Below are positions 24,703 through 32,817 of a stretch of 38,980 nucleotides of DNA, piece after piece. The DNA comes from Streptococcus mitis SK597 (GTDB lineage Bacteria; Bacillota; Bacilli; Lactobacillales; Streptococcaceae), in assembly GCF_000148545.1 (NCBI RefSeq), contig NZ_AEDV01000025.1, positions 1-38,980 of the forward strand. Direction: 5' to 3'. Position numbers and translations under genes: made by a program. The notes under the pieces were generated by a model that had not been told where the DNA came from, made no database searches, and worked only from the letters and a program-made list of their open reading frames with translations. Position 1 is the stretch's first letter; the number at the start of each line of letters is the position of its first letter.

Positions 24703-25794
24703 ATGTCCAAGAAAAGCATCTTTAGTGGCTTGTTAGTGGCTAGCTCAGTGCTTTTATTAGCAGCCTGTGGACAACAAGCTAGCCAGACAAGTGAGGGAGA
24801 GTCGACTGACGCTACAGTTCAAACCAGTGCTTCAAAAGATAAAAAAGCTGAACAATCAAAGATTGATTACCAGATTGTATATCAGAATATATTAGACTCC
24901 TATAGAGAGCGAGTTAAGGCAGCGCAAAATCAACAAATGCCACAGTACTCGACAGGTGATAAGGAAGAGTCTTATATTGATTCCATTTTGTTTGATTACA
25001 AAGGGATAGACATCAGCTATACTTTCTACGACATCAATAAGGATGGGAAGAAAGAATTGCTAATTAAGCAAGATAAAATTTTACTTGGGATTTATTATCT
25101 GATAGATCAGGGAGCCCATCTGGTCAAGGCAGGTGGAGTTGCTGGGACAGGTGGTTCCCGTCGAATTTTGATTCCTTATGAAAATGGTGCCATCTCTTAC
25201 TTGATTTTCAACGCTTCTAGGCCAGAGGCGATTGCTAAAACTTATCTCTTTGCAGATGGTCGTTATCAGGAGGCTAGTTCTGTTAACTATGATTTGAGAG
25301 AAACCAAGGATCCTTCAAGTTTACAAGGGCTAGACGGGATTAAAGAGGTGGATTTAGAAGGCTTGAACTGGTTGACTGTGGATGATTTTATGGTAGAAGG
25401 TCCATTTATTGACCTAGAGGAGCAGGCCAAGGGGACTGGTGCTCATCTAGCTGAGATTTACCAGAAAGACTTTAGTAGTATCAAAGGGACTTGGAAGAAT
25501 AACAAGGGTGGCGAAGTTACTTTTGATGAAAATGGTTTTACAAATGGTGCAGTCTTGACTGACACGGTACCTAAGATTGTAAATAATATGGTTCGATTTG
25601 GCATGACCTCAAGCAGTGGTATAGGTGGTGCTTCGGTTATACTCATTCCAAAAGGTGTTGTGCATCCAGATATAAATGTAGGTGATACCACTTTCAAAGA
25701 TGCGTCTGACAGTAGCAAGGATCGTTTGTTAATTACCCAAAGTGTGGATACAGTGTCCAATCCAAACGAATTTTATTATAAGGTTAGTGAATAA
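24703..25794 (+). CDS. Lipoprotein with EF-hand-like loop
   Basis: A 363-residue secreted lipoprotein with the lipobox LAAC (C22). A serine/threonine-rich linker follows, then a domain containing FYDINKDGKKELLIK, which matches a DxNxDG calcium-binding loop. The C-terminal third (KGTWKNNKGGEVTFDENG, then a strand-rich stretch) resembles a small domain repeated in streptococcal lipoproteins; I would guess DUF6287 but cannot check it. GGAGG lies close before the ATG. Ten bases separate it from the previous lipoprotein and sixteen from the choline-binding protein, so all belong to one operon. Function unknown. Confidence 0.8.
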   Translation: MSKKSIFSGLLVASSVLLLAACGQQASQTSEGESTDATVQTSASKDKKAEQSKIDYQIVYQNILDSYRERVKAAQNQQMPQYSTGDKEESYIDSILFDYKGIDISYTFYDINKDGKKELLIKQDKILLGIYYLIDQGAHLVKAGGVAGTGGSRRILIPYENGAISYLIFNASRPEAIAKTYLFADGRYQEASSVNYDLRETKDPSSLQGLDGIKEVDLEGLNWLTVDDFMVEGPFIDLEEQAKGTGAHLAEIYQKDFSSIKGTWKNNKGGEVTFDENGFTNGAVLTDTVPKIVNNMVRFGMTSSSGIGGASVILIPKGVVHPDINVGDTTFKDASDSSKDRLLITQSVDTVSNPNEFYYKVSE

Positions 25795-25810
25795 AAAGGA
25801 GAAATAGAAG

Positions 25811-26821
25811 ATGAAACTAAAACATGTATTGACAGGATCAGTAATGGGGTTGAGCCTCGTAACAGCAGGAGTTATCACAACAAGTGTACTCCCTACAAGC
25901 AGTGTAGAAGCTGCAGAATACCGTAAGATTTATGCGGATGTAACTGCCCAGATGGGTCTAGATGGAAACTTGTACTTGGAAATTGTTGGAGAACGTCCTG
26001 ATGTAACTGTTGCAACTGGCCAGTATAAGGCTGTTGAAATTTTAGAAGCAAATACAGGACGGGTGGTAAATCCAAATACTTTCATTGTTATTAATCCAGT
26101 TACAAATGGGGAAGCTAGGAAAAATGTTGGTAGAGCAAAGTTGAATTTATCTTTTCTAAATGGGAACCCTTACCCAGATGGAACCTATCTAGTTTCATTT
26201 AAGGATTTGACGCTTACACACGAATCAGGTTACTTCACTTTAGTTGGAGCTATTAAATTGACAATTAAAGATGGAGAATTTGTTAAATACGAAAAAGTTA
26301 ACTTAAAGCCAACATCAACACCTGAACCAAAAATTCCAGAACAACCAAGTGGAAAGAATGGTTGGGTAGGTCGTTCTTACTACCAACATGGTCAAAAAGT
26401 TATCAGCAAATGGATCTATGATTCACAGTATAAGTCTTATTTCTATTTGAATGCTGCTGGTGAGTATGTTGAAAATGCTTGGGTAGGGAATTACTATCTC
26501 AAGTCTGGTGGCTACATGGCTAAGAGTGAATGGATTTATGATGGCAACTACGGTTCTTACTATTACTTGACATCAGAAGGAAGCTATGCGCGTAATGCTT
26601 GGTCAGGAAGTTATTACCTCAAATCAAATGGTAAGATGGCTAATAGTGAGTGGATTTATGACAATAACTACAAATCATATTATTATTTGACATCAGAAGG
26701 AAGCTACGCTCGTAACAAATGGGTAGGAGATTATTACCTTAAATCAGATGGTAAAATGGCTGTTAGCGAACGTACACCAGATGGTTACCGTGTAGATGGA
26801 TCTGGTAAATGGATTAAATGA
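25811..26821 (+). CDS. Choline-binding surface protein
   Basis: A 336-residue secreted protein. The signal peptide ends near VEA-AEY (residues 34-36). Residues 36-165 form a strand-rich module of unknown function, followed by a proline linker (TSTPEPKIPEQPSG). Residues 185-320 hold aromatic repeats of about 40 residues (W-V-G-x-YYLKS-x-GKMA-x-SEWIYD-x-NY-x-SYYYL) typical of choline-binding modules that hold proteins on teichoic-acid phosphocholine. The repeats at 26500-26760 are close copies at the DNA level, so copy number may vary. The N-terminal module resembles no amidase or glycosidase I know, so it may be an adhesin or binding protein. It is the last intact gene of the island operon. 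Confidence 0.85.
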   Translation: MKLKHVLTGSVMGLSLVTAGVITTSVLPTSSVEAAEYRKIYADVTAQMGLDGNLYLEIVGERPDVTVATGQYKAVEILEANTGRVVNPNTFIVINPVTNGEARKNVGRAKLNLSFLNGNPYPDGTYLVSFKDLTLTHESGYFTLVGAIKLTIKDGEFVKYEKVNLKPTSTPEPKIPEQPSGKNGWVGRSYYQHGQKVISKWIYDSQYKSYFYLNAAGEYVENAWVGNYYLKSGGYMAKSEWIYDGNYGSYYYLTSEGSYARNAWSGSYYLKSNGKMANSEWIYDNNYKSYYYLTSEGSYARNKWVGDYYLKSDGKMAVSERTPDGYRVDGSGKWIK

Positions 26822-26822
26822 T

Positions 26823-27179
26823 AAGGGATTAAAGGAGATTCTTAAGAAAATTGATGACTACAGTAAGTCTGAAAACAAAAATAGCTCCTCATCTTCTTAT
26901 ACCCTAGAACCGTAAGGAACATACTTAGGAATATTTTCATCAAGTGACAGTGCTTATGAAAATATTATTGGTCTAAGCATCATCTATAAAGTTACTGAGA
27001 CCAAGTCGGATGGGTCTAAAGAAACTCATTTTAAAGATTATGGTTATGCATCAGGAGTCAAAAAAGATGGAAGTGTAGATATGGATAAGCTAGAGAAATT
27101 GCAGTTTAATACTACTACAGATTTAGAAGGGTTGAAGTCCTATTTATCGAATTATAAATTAAAAGAATATAAGCAGTGA
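26823..27179 (+). pseudogene. Decayed 3' remnant of an unknown gene
   Basis: One frame stays open for 118 codons apart from a single TAA at 26913-26915 and has clearly coding composition (IFSSSDSAYENIIGLSIIY, DYGYASGVKKDGSVDMDK). No start codon with a ribosome site fits at the 5' side, and the frame runs back into the end of the choline-binding gene. The stop sits where a one-base change from GAA would read EPEGTY. I read it as the C-terminal half of a truncated gene left over after recombination. The parent protein is not recognised. It fills most of the gap between 26822 and 27288. Confidence 0.7.
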
Positions 27180-27195
27180 TAGTATTAAATTTGAA

Positions 27196-27226
27196 ACTCA
27201 TCAACTCAGGTTGGTGAGTTTTTGCT
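27196..27226 (+). terminator. Terminator ending the island, copy 2 of the 31-bp repeat
   Basis: ACTCATCAAC/GTTGGTGAGT stem around TCAG followed by five T. It differs from the copy at 20285-20315 in one base, which here improves the stem. Confidence 0.85.
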
Positions 27227-27229
27227 AGT

Positions 27230-27258
27230 TTGATAGTCTATTGAAATAAGACTATAAT
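27230..27258 (+). promoter_or_regulatory. Promoter of the GNAT gene at 27289
   Basis: TTGATA (27230-27235), exactly 17 bp, TATAAT (27253-27258). GAGGAGG follows at 27277-27283. Confidence 0.8.
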
Positions 27259-27288
27259 CAAGCTGTAACAGTATTTGAGGAGGTTTAG

Positions 27289-27699
27289 ATGTACTTTAGA
27301 TTGGAAAATGAGGAATCCCAGAAAGCACAAGAAATTGGGAATTTGATTCGTGCTTATAACCGTTCAAAAAGAGAAGAGGCTGAAAGTGAGCCATTGAATA
27401 TTTATGTTGAAGATGAAAAAGGCAATCTTCTGGCAGGCTTGGTGGCTGAGACTTTTGGAAATTGGTTGGAAATAGAGTATTTGTTTGTAAAAGAGGAACT
27501 GCGAGGGCAAGGAATCGGTTCAAAACTACTGCAGCAAGCAGAAACTGAAGCTAAGAATCGAAACTGTCGTTTTGCTTTTGTCAATACTTACCAGTTCCAG
27601 GCACCAGACTTTTATCAGAAGCATGGCTACAAGGAAGTCTTTGCTTTGCAAGACTATCCTTACACAGGACAAAGATTTTATTACCAAAAGGATTTGTAA
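27289..27699 (+). CDS. GNAT-family N-acetyltransferase
   Basis: A 136-residue acetyltransferase. The acetyl-CoA loop is LRGQGIGSKLLQQAETEAKNR in the middle, and FQAPDFYQKHGYKEVF is the family's C-terminal motif. The overall pattern resembles the small GNATs once annotated as histone-acetyltransferase HPA2-like proteins; the substrate is unknown. It has its own strong promoter and a consensus ribosome site, and is followed by a decayed HAD hydrolase. Confidence 0.85.
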   Translation: MYFRLENEESQKAQEIGNLIRAYNRSKREEAESEPLNIYVEDEKGNLLAGLVAETFGNWLEIEYLFVKEELRGQGIGSKLLQQAETEAKNRNCRFAFVNTYQFQAPDFYQKHGYKEVFALQDYPYTGQRFYYQKDL

Positions 27700-27744
27700 G
27701 GTGAATATGAAAGTATAAGGCAAAGAGGGGTTCTTGACATAAGT

Positions 27745-27903
27745 ATGAAGGGGATTCTCGATAAATACCAGTTAAATCCTACAAATTGTGTCTTTCTAGA
27801 CGATATTGAGGACAATACAATGGCAGCTGAGACATTAGATCTGAAAGCCTAGCACGTCAAGAAAAGAAGCGATGTTTTAGATATTTTGAAAAAAATTAAT
27901 AAT
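27745..27903 (+). pseudogene. C-terminal remnant of a HAD-family hydrolase
   Basis: The frame from the ATG at 27745 reads ILDKYQLNPTNCVFLDDIED followed by NTMAAETLDLKA. This is the C-terminal part of HAD-IA phosphatases, with the motif IV aspartates in FLDD. A TAG at 27850-27852 interrupts it, and the same frame then continues with HVKKRSDVLDILKKINNQK, the expected end of such a protein. The first three-quarters of the gene are missing. It is therefore a truncated and stop-mutated pseudogene. The rest of 27700-28048 holds a terminator and the promoter of the next gene. Confidence 0.75.
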
Positions 27904-27906
27904 CAG

Positions 27907-27941
27907 AAAACTCTCTATTATTTTGTGGTAGAGGTTTTTTG
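27907..27941 (+). terminator. Terminator after the HAD remnant
   Basis: AAAACTCTCTA and TAGAGGTTTTTT pair with one bulge, ending in six T. It is probably the original terminator of the lost hydrolase gene. Confidence 0.7.
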
Positions 27942-27973
27942 TTAATAAAATTTTACAAAATGACATTTATATA

Positions 27974-28001
27974 TTGCATTAAGTTAGATATATGATATAA
28001 T
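27974..28001 (+). promoter_or_regulatory. Promoter of the XRE regulator pair
   Basis: TTGCAT (27974-27979), 16 bp, TATAAT (27996-28001), also with an extended -10 TG (27993-27994). Confidence 0.7.
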
Positions 28002-28048
28002 GATGTTAAAAAGAGGCGCAACTTTTTAAAACTATAAGGAGGACGCAG

Positions 28049-28258
28049 GTGGCTAAAAATTTAAAATTAAAATTAGCTCGTGTAGAGCTTGATTTAACAC
28101 AAGGTCAACTGGCAGAGGCTGTCGGGGTAACGCGCCAGACTATTGGTTTGATAGAGGCGGGAAAATATAATCCCAGTCTCTCGCTTTGCCAGTCCATTTG
28201 CAGATGTTTAGGGAAAACCCTAGACCAACTATTTTGGGAGGAAGAAGATGGTAAATAA
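28049..28258 (+). CDS. Small XRE-family transcriptional regulator
   Basis: A 69-residue DNA-binding protein consisting only of a Cro/CI-type helix-turn-helix: LTQGQLAEAVGVTRQTIGLIEAGKYNPSLSL. It belongs to the group of tiny regulators (YozG-like) usually paired with a membrane protein. The start is a GTG five bases after a full AAGGAGGA. It overlaps the next gene by 11 bases, so the two are translationally coupled. It probably autoregulates the pair. Confidence 0.88.
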   Translation: MAKNLKLKLARVELDLTQGQLAEAVGVTRQTIGLIEAGKYNPSLSLCQSICRCLGKTLDQLFWEEEDGK

Positions 28259-28736
28259 ATTCATTCATTATCAATTACTTGACGAAAGAGAAGAACAACT
28301 AATCAATAAAGCTGGGGTAGAGTCTTTTTCACTCTTTATTGGGCTTGTACTTCTAAGCTATTTGGTGGCAGTGTTGGCTCCATCTCTTTTTAATCCGAAT
28401 TTTCTAGTGTATACTCTGATAGTAGGAATTTTCTTCTTTTTCAATCGTGCCCGTTATCTGGGAGTGACCTACTATAGTCGTTTTCATTTTACAATTTTAG
28501 GGTGTTTGCTGGTAACTCTCGCTATTACGACTCTTTTGATGTTGCAGAATTATCAATTTAACATAGAAATTTATCAGCACAATCCTTTGAACGTTAAATA
28601 CTTATCTGCTTGGGTCATTACTTATCTGATTTACCTTCCTTGGGTTTTTATCGGTAATCTCGGCCTTAAAAGTTATGGTGAATGGGCTCAGAAAAAGTTT
28701 GAACAAGACATGGATGAACTGGAGAGTGGTGAATAG
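28248..28736 (+). CDS. Membrane protein partner of the XRE regulator
   Basis: A 162-residue protein with four likely membrane helices (about 28-45, 50-66, 78-97 and 120-140), a charged N-terminus (LLDEREEQLINKAG) and an acidic C-terminal tail. The start lies within the regulator gene, behind GGAGGAAGA. Similar two-gene units of small XRE regulator and DUF membrane protein are common in Firmicutes; their role is mostly unknown. I cannot name the domain with confidence. Confidence 0.75.
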   Translation: MVNKFIHYQLLDEREEQLINKAGVESFSLFIGLVLLSYLVAVLAPSLFNPNFLVYTLIVGIFFFFNRARYLGVTYYSRFHFTILGCLLVTLAITTLLMLQNYQFNIEIYQHNPLNVKYLSAWVITYLIYLPWVFIGNLGLKSYGEWAQKKFEQDMDELESGE

Positions 28737-28768
28737 CTTGTTACTCTTTTCTCAATACAGCCAAAATG

Positions 28769-28824
28769 TGATATAATAGTACTAATTTATTGGAATACAT
28801 GAAAGTTCTTGAAAATTTTCATGT
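28769..28824 (+). promoter_or_regulatory. Extended -10 promoter and leader hairpin of pncB
   Basis: TGATATAAT (28769-28777) is an extended -10 element. The leader then forms a hairpin, ACATGAAA (28797-28804) with TTTCATGT (28817-28824), ending 27 bases before the ATG. The hairpin could be an operator or an RNA element controlling NAD synthesis; which one is not clear. Confidence 0.55.
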
Positions 28825-28851
28825 GTTTCTAGCTAAGGAAGTAGAAAAAGT

Positions 28852-30312
28852 ATGTATCCAGATGATAGTTTGACATTGCACACGGACTTGTACCAGATTA
28901 ATATGATGCAGGTTTACTTTGACCAAGGGATTCACAATAAGAAGGCGGTTTTTGAGGTATATTTCCGCCAACAGCCTTTTAAGAACGGCTATGCGGTTTT
29001 TGCTGGTTTGGAAAGAATTGTGAATTATCTTGAAGATTTGCGTTTTTCAGATAGTGATATTGCCTATTTGGAGTCGCTGGGCTATCATGGGGCATTCTTG
29101 GACTACCTCCGCAATTTCAAGTTGGAGTTGACCGTTCGTTCTGCCCAAGAAGGGGACCTGGTTTTTGCTAATGAGCCGATTGTGCAGGTGGAAGGCCCTC
29201 TAGCCCAATGTCAGTTGGTCGAAACAGCCCTTTTGAACATCGTTAACTACCAGACTTTGGTGGCTACTAAGGCAGCTCGTATTCGTTCGGTTATCGAAGA
29301 TGAACCCTTGATGGAGTTTGGGACACGTCGGGCTCAAGAAATGGATGCGGCTATCTGGGGAACACGCGCAGCGGTGATTGGTGGTGCCAATGGAACCAGC
29401 AACGTGCGTGCTGGTAAGCTCTTTGACATTCCTGTCTTGGGTACTCATGCTCATGCCTTAGTACAGGTTTATGGTAACGACTATGAGGCCTTCAAGGCTT
29501 ACGCTGCGACCCACAAAAATTGCGTCTTTCTTGTGGACACTTATGACACCCTTCGCATCGGTGTACCAGCTGCCATTCAGGTGGCGCGTGAGCTGGGCGA
29601 CCAGATTAACTTTATGGGTGTACGGATTGACTCAGGGGATATTGCCTACATTTCTAAGAAAGTCCGTCAGCAACTGGACGAGGCTGGATTTACAGAGGCT
29701 AAGATTTATGCTTCAAATGATTTGGACGAAAATACCATCCTCAACCTCAAGATGCAAAAGGCCAAGATTGATGTCTGGGGCGTGGGTACCAAGCTGATTA
29801 CAGCTTATGACCAGCCAGCTCTTGGGGCAGTTTACAAGATTGTTGCAATCGAAGATGAAAATGGCCAGATGCGCAATACTATTAAGCTGTCAAATAATGC
29901 TGAAAAAGTGTCTACGCCAGGTAAGAAGCAGGTGTGGCGTATTACCAGTCGTGAAAAAGGCAAGTCAGAGGGTGACTACATCACTTATGATGGTGTTGAT
30001 GTGAGTGACATGACAGAAATCAAGATGTTCCATCCGACCTATACTTATATCAAGAAGACAGTTCGTAATTTTGACGCTGTTCCTCTCTTAGTGGATATCT
30101 TCAAAGACGGAAAATTGATTTACAGCTTGCCTAGTTTGACTGAGATTCAGGACTATGCTCGTAAGGAATTTGACAAGCTTTGGGATGAGTACAAGCGCGT
30201 GCTCAATCCTCAGCACTATCCAGTGGATTTGGCGCGTGATGTATGGCAAGACAAGATGGACTTGATTGACAAGATGCGTAAGGAAGCCCTTGGTGAAGGA
30301 GAAGAAGAATGA
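28852..30312 (+). CDS. pncB: Nicotinate phosphoribosyltransferase PncB
   Basis: A 486-residue cytoplasmic enzyme that converts nicotinate and PRPP to nicotinate mononucleotide, the entry step of NAD salvage in streptococci. Typical motifs are the N-terminal [25 protein letters not shown] (phosphoribosyl site), GTHAHALVQ and [15 protein letters not shown]. The length is normal. AAGGAAG precedes the ATG. It overlaps nadE by four bases (ATGA), so the two NAD genes are translationally coupled. Confidence 0.96.
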   Translation: MYPDDSLTLHTDLYQINMMQVYFDQGIHNKKAVFEVYFRQQPFKNGYAVFAGLERIVNYLEDLRFSDSDIAYLESLGYHGAFLDYLRNFKLELTVRSAQEGDLVFANEPIVQVEGPLAQCQLVETALLNIVNYQTLVATKAARIRSVIEDEPLMEFGTRRAQEMDAAIWGTRAAVIGGANGTSNVRAGKLFDIPVLGTHAHALVQVYGNDYEAFKAYAATHKNCVFLVDTYDTLRIGVPAAIQVARELGDQINFMGVRIDSGDIAYISKKVRQQLDEAGFTEAKIYASNDLDENTILNLKMQKAKIDVWGVGTKLITAYDQPALGAVYKIVAIEDENGQMRNTIKLSNNAEKVSTPGKKQVWRITSREKGKSEGDYITYDGVDVSDMTEIKMFHPTYTYIKKTVRNFDAVPLLVDIFKDGKLIYSLPSLTEIQDYARKEFDKLWDEYKRVLNPQHYPVDLARDVWQDKMDLIDKMRKEALGEGEEE

Positions 30313-31133
30313 GTTTGCAAGAAACGATTATCCAAGAGTTGGGTGTGAAACCAGTGATTGATGCCCAGGAAGAAATCCGTCGTTCTATTGATTTCTTAAA
30401 AAGATACCTGAAAAAACATCCCTTTCTAAAAACCTTTGTACTTGGGATTTCTGGGGGACAAGACTCAACTTTAGCAGGACGATTGGCTCAATTAACTATG
30501 GAAGAACTGCGAGCAGAGACAGGGGATGATAGCTACAAATTTATCGCTGTCCGCCTGCCTTACGGAGTGCAAGCTGATGAAGCAGATGCTCAAAAAGCTC
30601 TAGCATTCATCCAACCAGATGTCAGCTTGGTTGTGAATATCAAGGAATCAGCTGACGCCATGACGGCAGCAGTTGAAGCGACAGGTAGTCCTGTTTCGGA
30701 CTTCAACAAGGGGAATATCAAGGCTCGTAGTCGTATGATTGCTCAGTATGCCCTTGCGGGTGCCCATAGCGGAGCCGTCATTGGGACAGACCATGCTGCG
30801 GAAAATATCACAGGTTTCTTTACCAAGTTTGGTGACGGTGGTGCAGATATTCTCCCTCTTTACCGCCTCAATAAACGCCAAGGAAAACAACTCTTGCAGG
30901 AACTTGGTGCAGACCCAGCCCTTTATGAAAAAATCCCAACAGCAGACCTAGAAGAAGATAAACCAGGTCTAGCTGACGAAGTAGCCCTCGGAGTCACTTA
31001 TGAAGAGATTGACGACTACCTAGAAGGCAAAACAATCAGCCTAGAAGCTCAAGCGACCATTGAAAACTGGTGGCACAAAGGCCAACACAAACGCCACCTA
31101 CCCATCACCGTATTTGATGACTTTTGGGAGTAA
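30309..31133 (+). CDS. nadE: NH3-dependent NAD+ synthetase NadE
   Basis: A 274-residue ATP-pyrophosphatase that amidates nicotinate adenine dinucleotide to NAD using ammonia. The P-loop SGGQDST lies at 48-54, with NFNKGN-like and [20 protein letters not shown] segments in the middle and [12 protein letters not shown] at the end. There is no glutaminase domain, so it depends on free ammonia. The ATGA overlap with pncB and the terminator immediately after the stop define a two-gene operon. Confidence 0.97.
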   Translation: MSLQETIIQELGVKPVIDAQEEIRRSIDFLKRYLKKHPFLKTFVLGISGGQDSTLAGRLAQLTMEELRAETGDDSYKFIAVRLPYGVQADEADAQKALAFIQPDVSLVVNIKESADAMTAAVEATGSPVSDFNKGNIKARSRMIAQYALAGAHSGAVIGTDHAAENITGFFTKFGDGGADILPLYRLNKRQGKQLLQELGADPALYEKIPTADLEEDKPGLADEVALGVTYEEIDDYLEGKTISLEAQATIENWWHKGQHKRHLPITVFDDFWE

Positions 31134-31154
31134 AAAGGTCCGGGGGACCTTTTT
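31132..31154 (+). terminator. Terminator after nadE
   Basis: AAAAAGGTCC and GGACCTTTTT pair around a GGG loop. It is also the first unit of a degenerate repeat array. Confidence 0.85.
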
Positions 31155-31330
31155 AGCTTCTTGCCTAGAAATTGGGAAGCAAGAATAACCTCCAGTGGAG
31201 GTTTTCAGCCTCTTACCTTGAAATAAGAAAGTGAGAGAACTTTTTACCCCGAGTTTAGAAATAAGAAAGCGAGGAAGGTCCGGTGGACCTTTTTAGCTTA
31301 TTACATTGAAATTCAAAAGCAAAGTAAATT
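31132..31330 (+). repeat. Array of four degenerate ~50-bp units with hairpins
   Basis: Units begin at about 31132, 31182, 31236 and 31276. Three carry a short hairpin (GGTCC/GGACC, CCTCC/GGAGG, GGTCC/GGACC), and each carries a downstream stretch of the form CTTxTTxCxTxGAAATxxGAAAGxxAG. The array fills the gap between nadE and the next gene. No coding frame is seen. Confidence 0.65.
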
Positions 31331-31379
31331 TAAATTGAGGTTGGGCAGAGAATCATCTATCAGAAAGCGAGGTAGCGTC

Positions 31380-31928
31380 ATGAAAGCAATCGGTACGCAA
31401 ATATTACAGACAGATCGTTTAATCTTGCGAAGATTTGTGGAAAGTGATGCAGAAGCCATGTTTCAGAATTGGGCTTCATCCGCTGAGAATCTGACCTATG
31501 TTACCTGGGATCCCCATTCTAATGTCGAAATCACTCGAAACTCGATTCGAAATTGGGTTGCCTCCTATACCAATCCCAACTATTACAAATGGGCCATTTG
31601 TCTCAAAGAAAAGCCAGGGCAAGTGATCGGGGATATCAGTATCGTTGAGATGGATGAGGAAGATTCAAGTTGTGAAATTGGCTATGTGCTAGGCAAGGCT
31701 TACTGGGGATATGGGATTATGACAGAGGCATTGAAAGCTGTCTTGGACTTTTGTTTTACTCAAGCAGGTTTTCAAGAAGTCAAGGCACGTCATGCCAGTC
31801 TCAATCCAGCTTCAGGTCGTGTCATGGAGAAGGCTGGAATGTCCTATCTAAAGACTATTACCAATGGTGTAGAGAGAAAAGGCTATCTTGCGGACCTTAT
31901 TTATTATCAGATAAGTAGGGAAGACTAG
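31380..31928 (+). CDS. GNAT acetyltransferase, RimJ/RimL type
   Basis: A 182-residue acetyltransferase of the ribosomal-protein-acetylating branch. It opens with the classic TDRLILRRFVESDAEAMFQN, has the acetyl-CoA site YVLGKAYWGYGIMTEALKAV and ends with HASLNPASGRVMEKAGM. The start is the ATG at 31380, seven bases after GAGG; an upstream in-frame TTG at 31335 lies in repeat-like sequence and is unlikely. The real target is unknown; relatives modify protein N-termini or small molecules. It ends at a good terminator. Confidence 0.88.
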   Translation: MKAIGTQILQTDRLILRRFVESDAEAMFQNWASSAENLTYVTWDPHSNVEITRNSIRNWVASYTNPNYYKWAICLKEKPGQVIGDISIVEMDEEDSSCEIGYVLGKAYWGYGIMTEALKAVLDFCFTQAGFQEVKARHASLNPASGRVMEKAGMSYLKTITNGVERKGYLADLIYYQISRED

Positions 31929-31954
31929 TGAATTTTCTTTTCTGTTTCCATCCA

Positions 31955-31979
31955 AGTCAGACTTTGTCTGGCTTTTTTT
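31955..31979 (+). terminator. Terminator after the RimJ/RimL-type gene
   Basis: AGTCAGAC / GTCTGGCT stem with a three-base loop, followed by seven T. Confidence 0.85.
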
Positions 31980-32055
31980 GCAAGATTTCTAAATAATCTG
32001 ATTAAATTCCTATTTTTCCCTATCATTGTCCCTGTTTTTTCTGGAGTTGTGGGGC

Positions 32056-32061
32056 TATAAT
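32056..32061 (+). promoter_or_regulatory. -10 box of the ccdA2-etrx2-msrAB2 operon
   Basis: TATAAT 33 bases before the ccdA ATG, with no clear -35 at standard distance. GGAGGAA is the ribosome site. Confidence 0.5.
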
Positions 32062-32093
32062 AGTCCTATCGAATCAAAGAATGGAGGAAGACA

Positions 32094-32804
32094 ATGGATA
32101 CGATTATCTTTTTTATCAGTGTTTTTCTTGCTGGAATTCTTTCCTTCTTTTCTCCTTGTATTTTACCCTTGTTACCGGTCTATGCAGGGGTCTTGTTGGA
32201 TGACAAAGATGGTGCTCAGGCTTCTAGTGGTAAATTTTCAATCTCACTTGTCAGTTTATTGCGAACTCTGGCCTTTATAGCGGGGATTTCTTTTATCTTT
32301 ATCTTACTGGGATATGGTGCTGGTTTTTTAGGAGACCTTTTGTATGCTTATTGGTTTCAGTATGTGACGGGTGCGGTTATCATTCTCTTGGGCTTGCACC
32401 AGATAGAAGTCTTACATTTTCAGGGACTTTACAAGGAAAGAAGGCTACAATTACAGAGACAAGGGAAAAAGGGTAAGGGCTATAGTCAGGCATTTTTACT
32501 GGGATTGTCCTTTAGTTTTGCTTGGACACCTTGTGTGGGTCCGGTTCTTGGCTCTGTTTTGGCCTTGGCGGCTTCAGGTGGTTCAGGTGCTTGGCAGGGA
32601 GCTGGTCTCATGTTACTTTACACGCTGGGTTTGGCACTACCATTTTTGGTTCTAGCTCTAGCCTCCAGCTATGTCTTGAAACATTTCCGGAAACTCCATC
32701 CTTATCTTGGAATACTCAAAAAAGTAGGTGGTTTCCTCATTATCGTGATGGGAATCTTGGTGCTTTTAGGAAATGCTTCCATTTTGACTACATTATTTGA
32801 ATAG
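32094..32804 (+). CDS. ccdA2: Cytochrome c biogenesis protein CcdA (thiol-electron carrier)
   Basis: A 236-residue membrane protein with six helices that carries electrons from cytoplasmic thioredoxin to extracellular thioredoxin-like proteins. The two redox cysteines are C22 in FFSPCILPLLPVYAG and C147 in FAWTPCVGPVLGS, the normal CcdA pattern. It is followed after 13 bases by a thioredoxin-like lipoprotein and then by MsrAB, the pneumococcal arrangement in which CcdA2 feeds Etrx2. The numbering ('2') is taken from that synteny. Confidence 0.93.
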   Translation: MDTIIFFISVFLAGILSFFSPCILPLLPVYAGVLLDDKDGAQASSGKFSISLVSLLRTLAFIAGISFIFILLGYGAGFLGDLLYAYWFQYVTGAVIILLGLHQIEVLHFQGLYKERRLQLQRQGKKGKGYSQAFLLGLSFSFAWTPCVGPVLGSVLALAASGGSGAWQGAGLMLLYTLGLALPFLVLALASSYVLKHFRKLHPYLGILKKVGGFLIIVMGILVLLGNASILTTLFE

Positions 32805-32817
32805 AGAGGAAGAAGAA

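Noticed and set aside
26500-26760. A repeat-type mobile element
   Set aside because: The near-identical DNA copies are in frame and encode the choline-binding repeats of the protein.
31132-31330. A CRISPR array
   Set aside because: Units are degenerate and adjacent, with no constant repeat and unique spacer pattern, and no cas genes are present.
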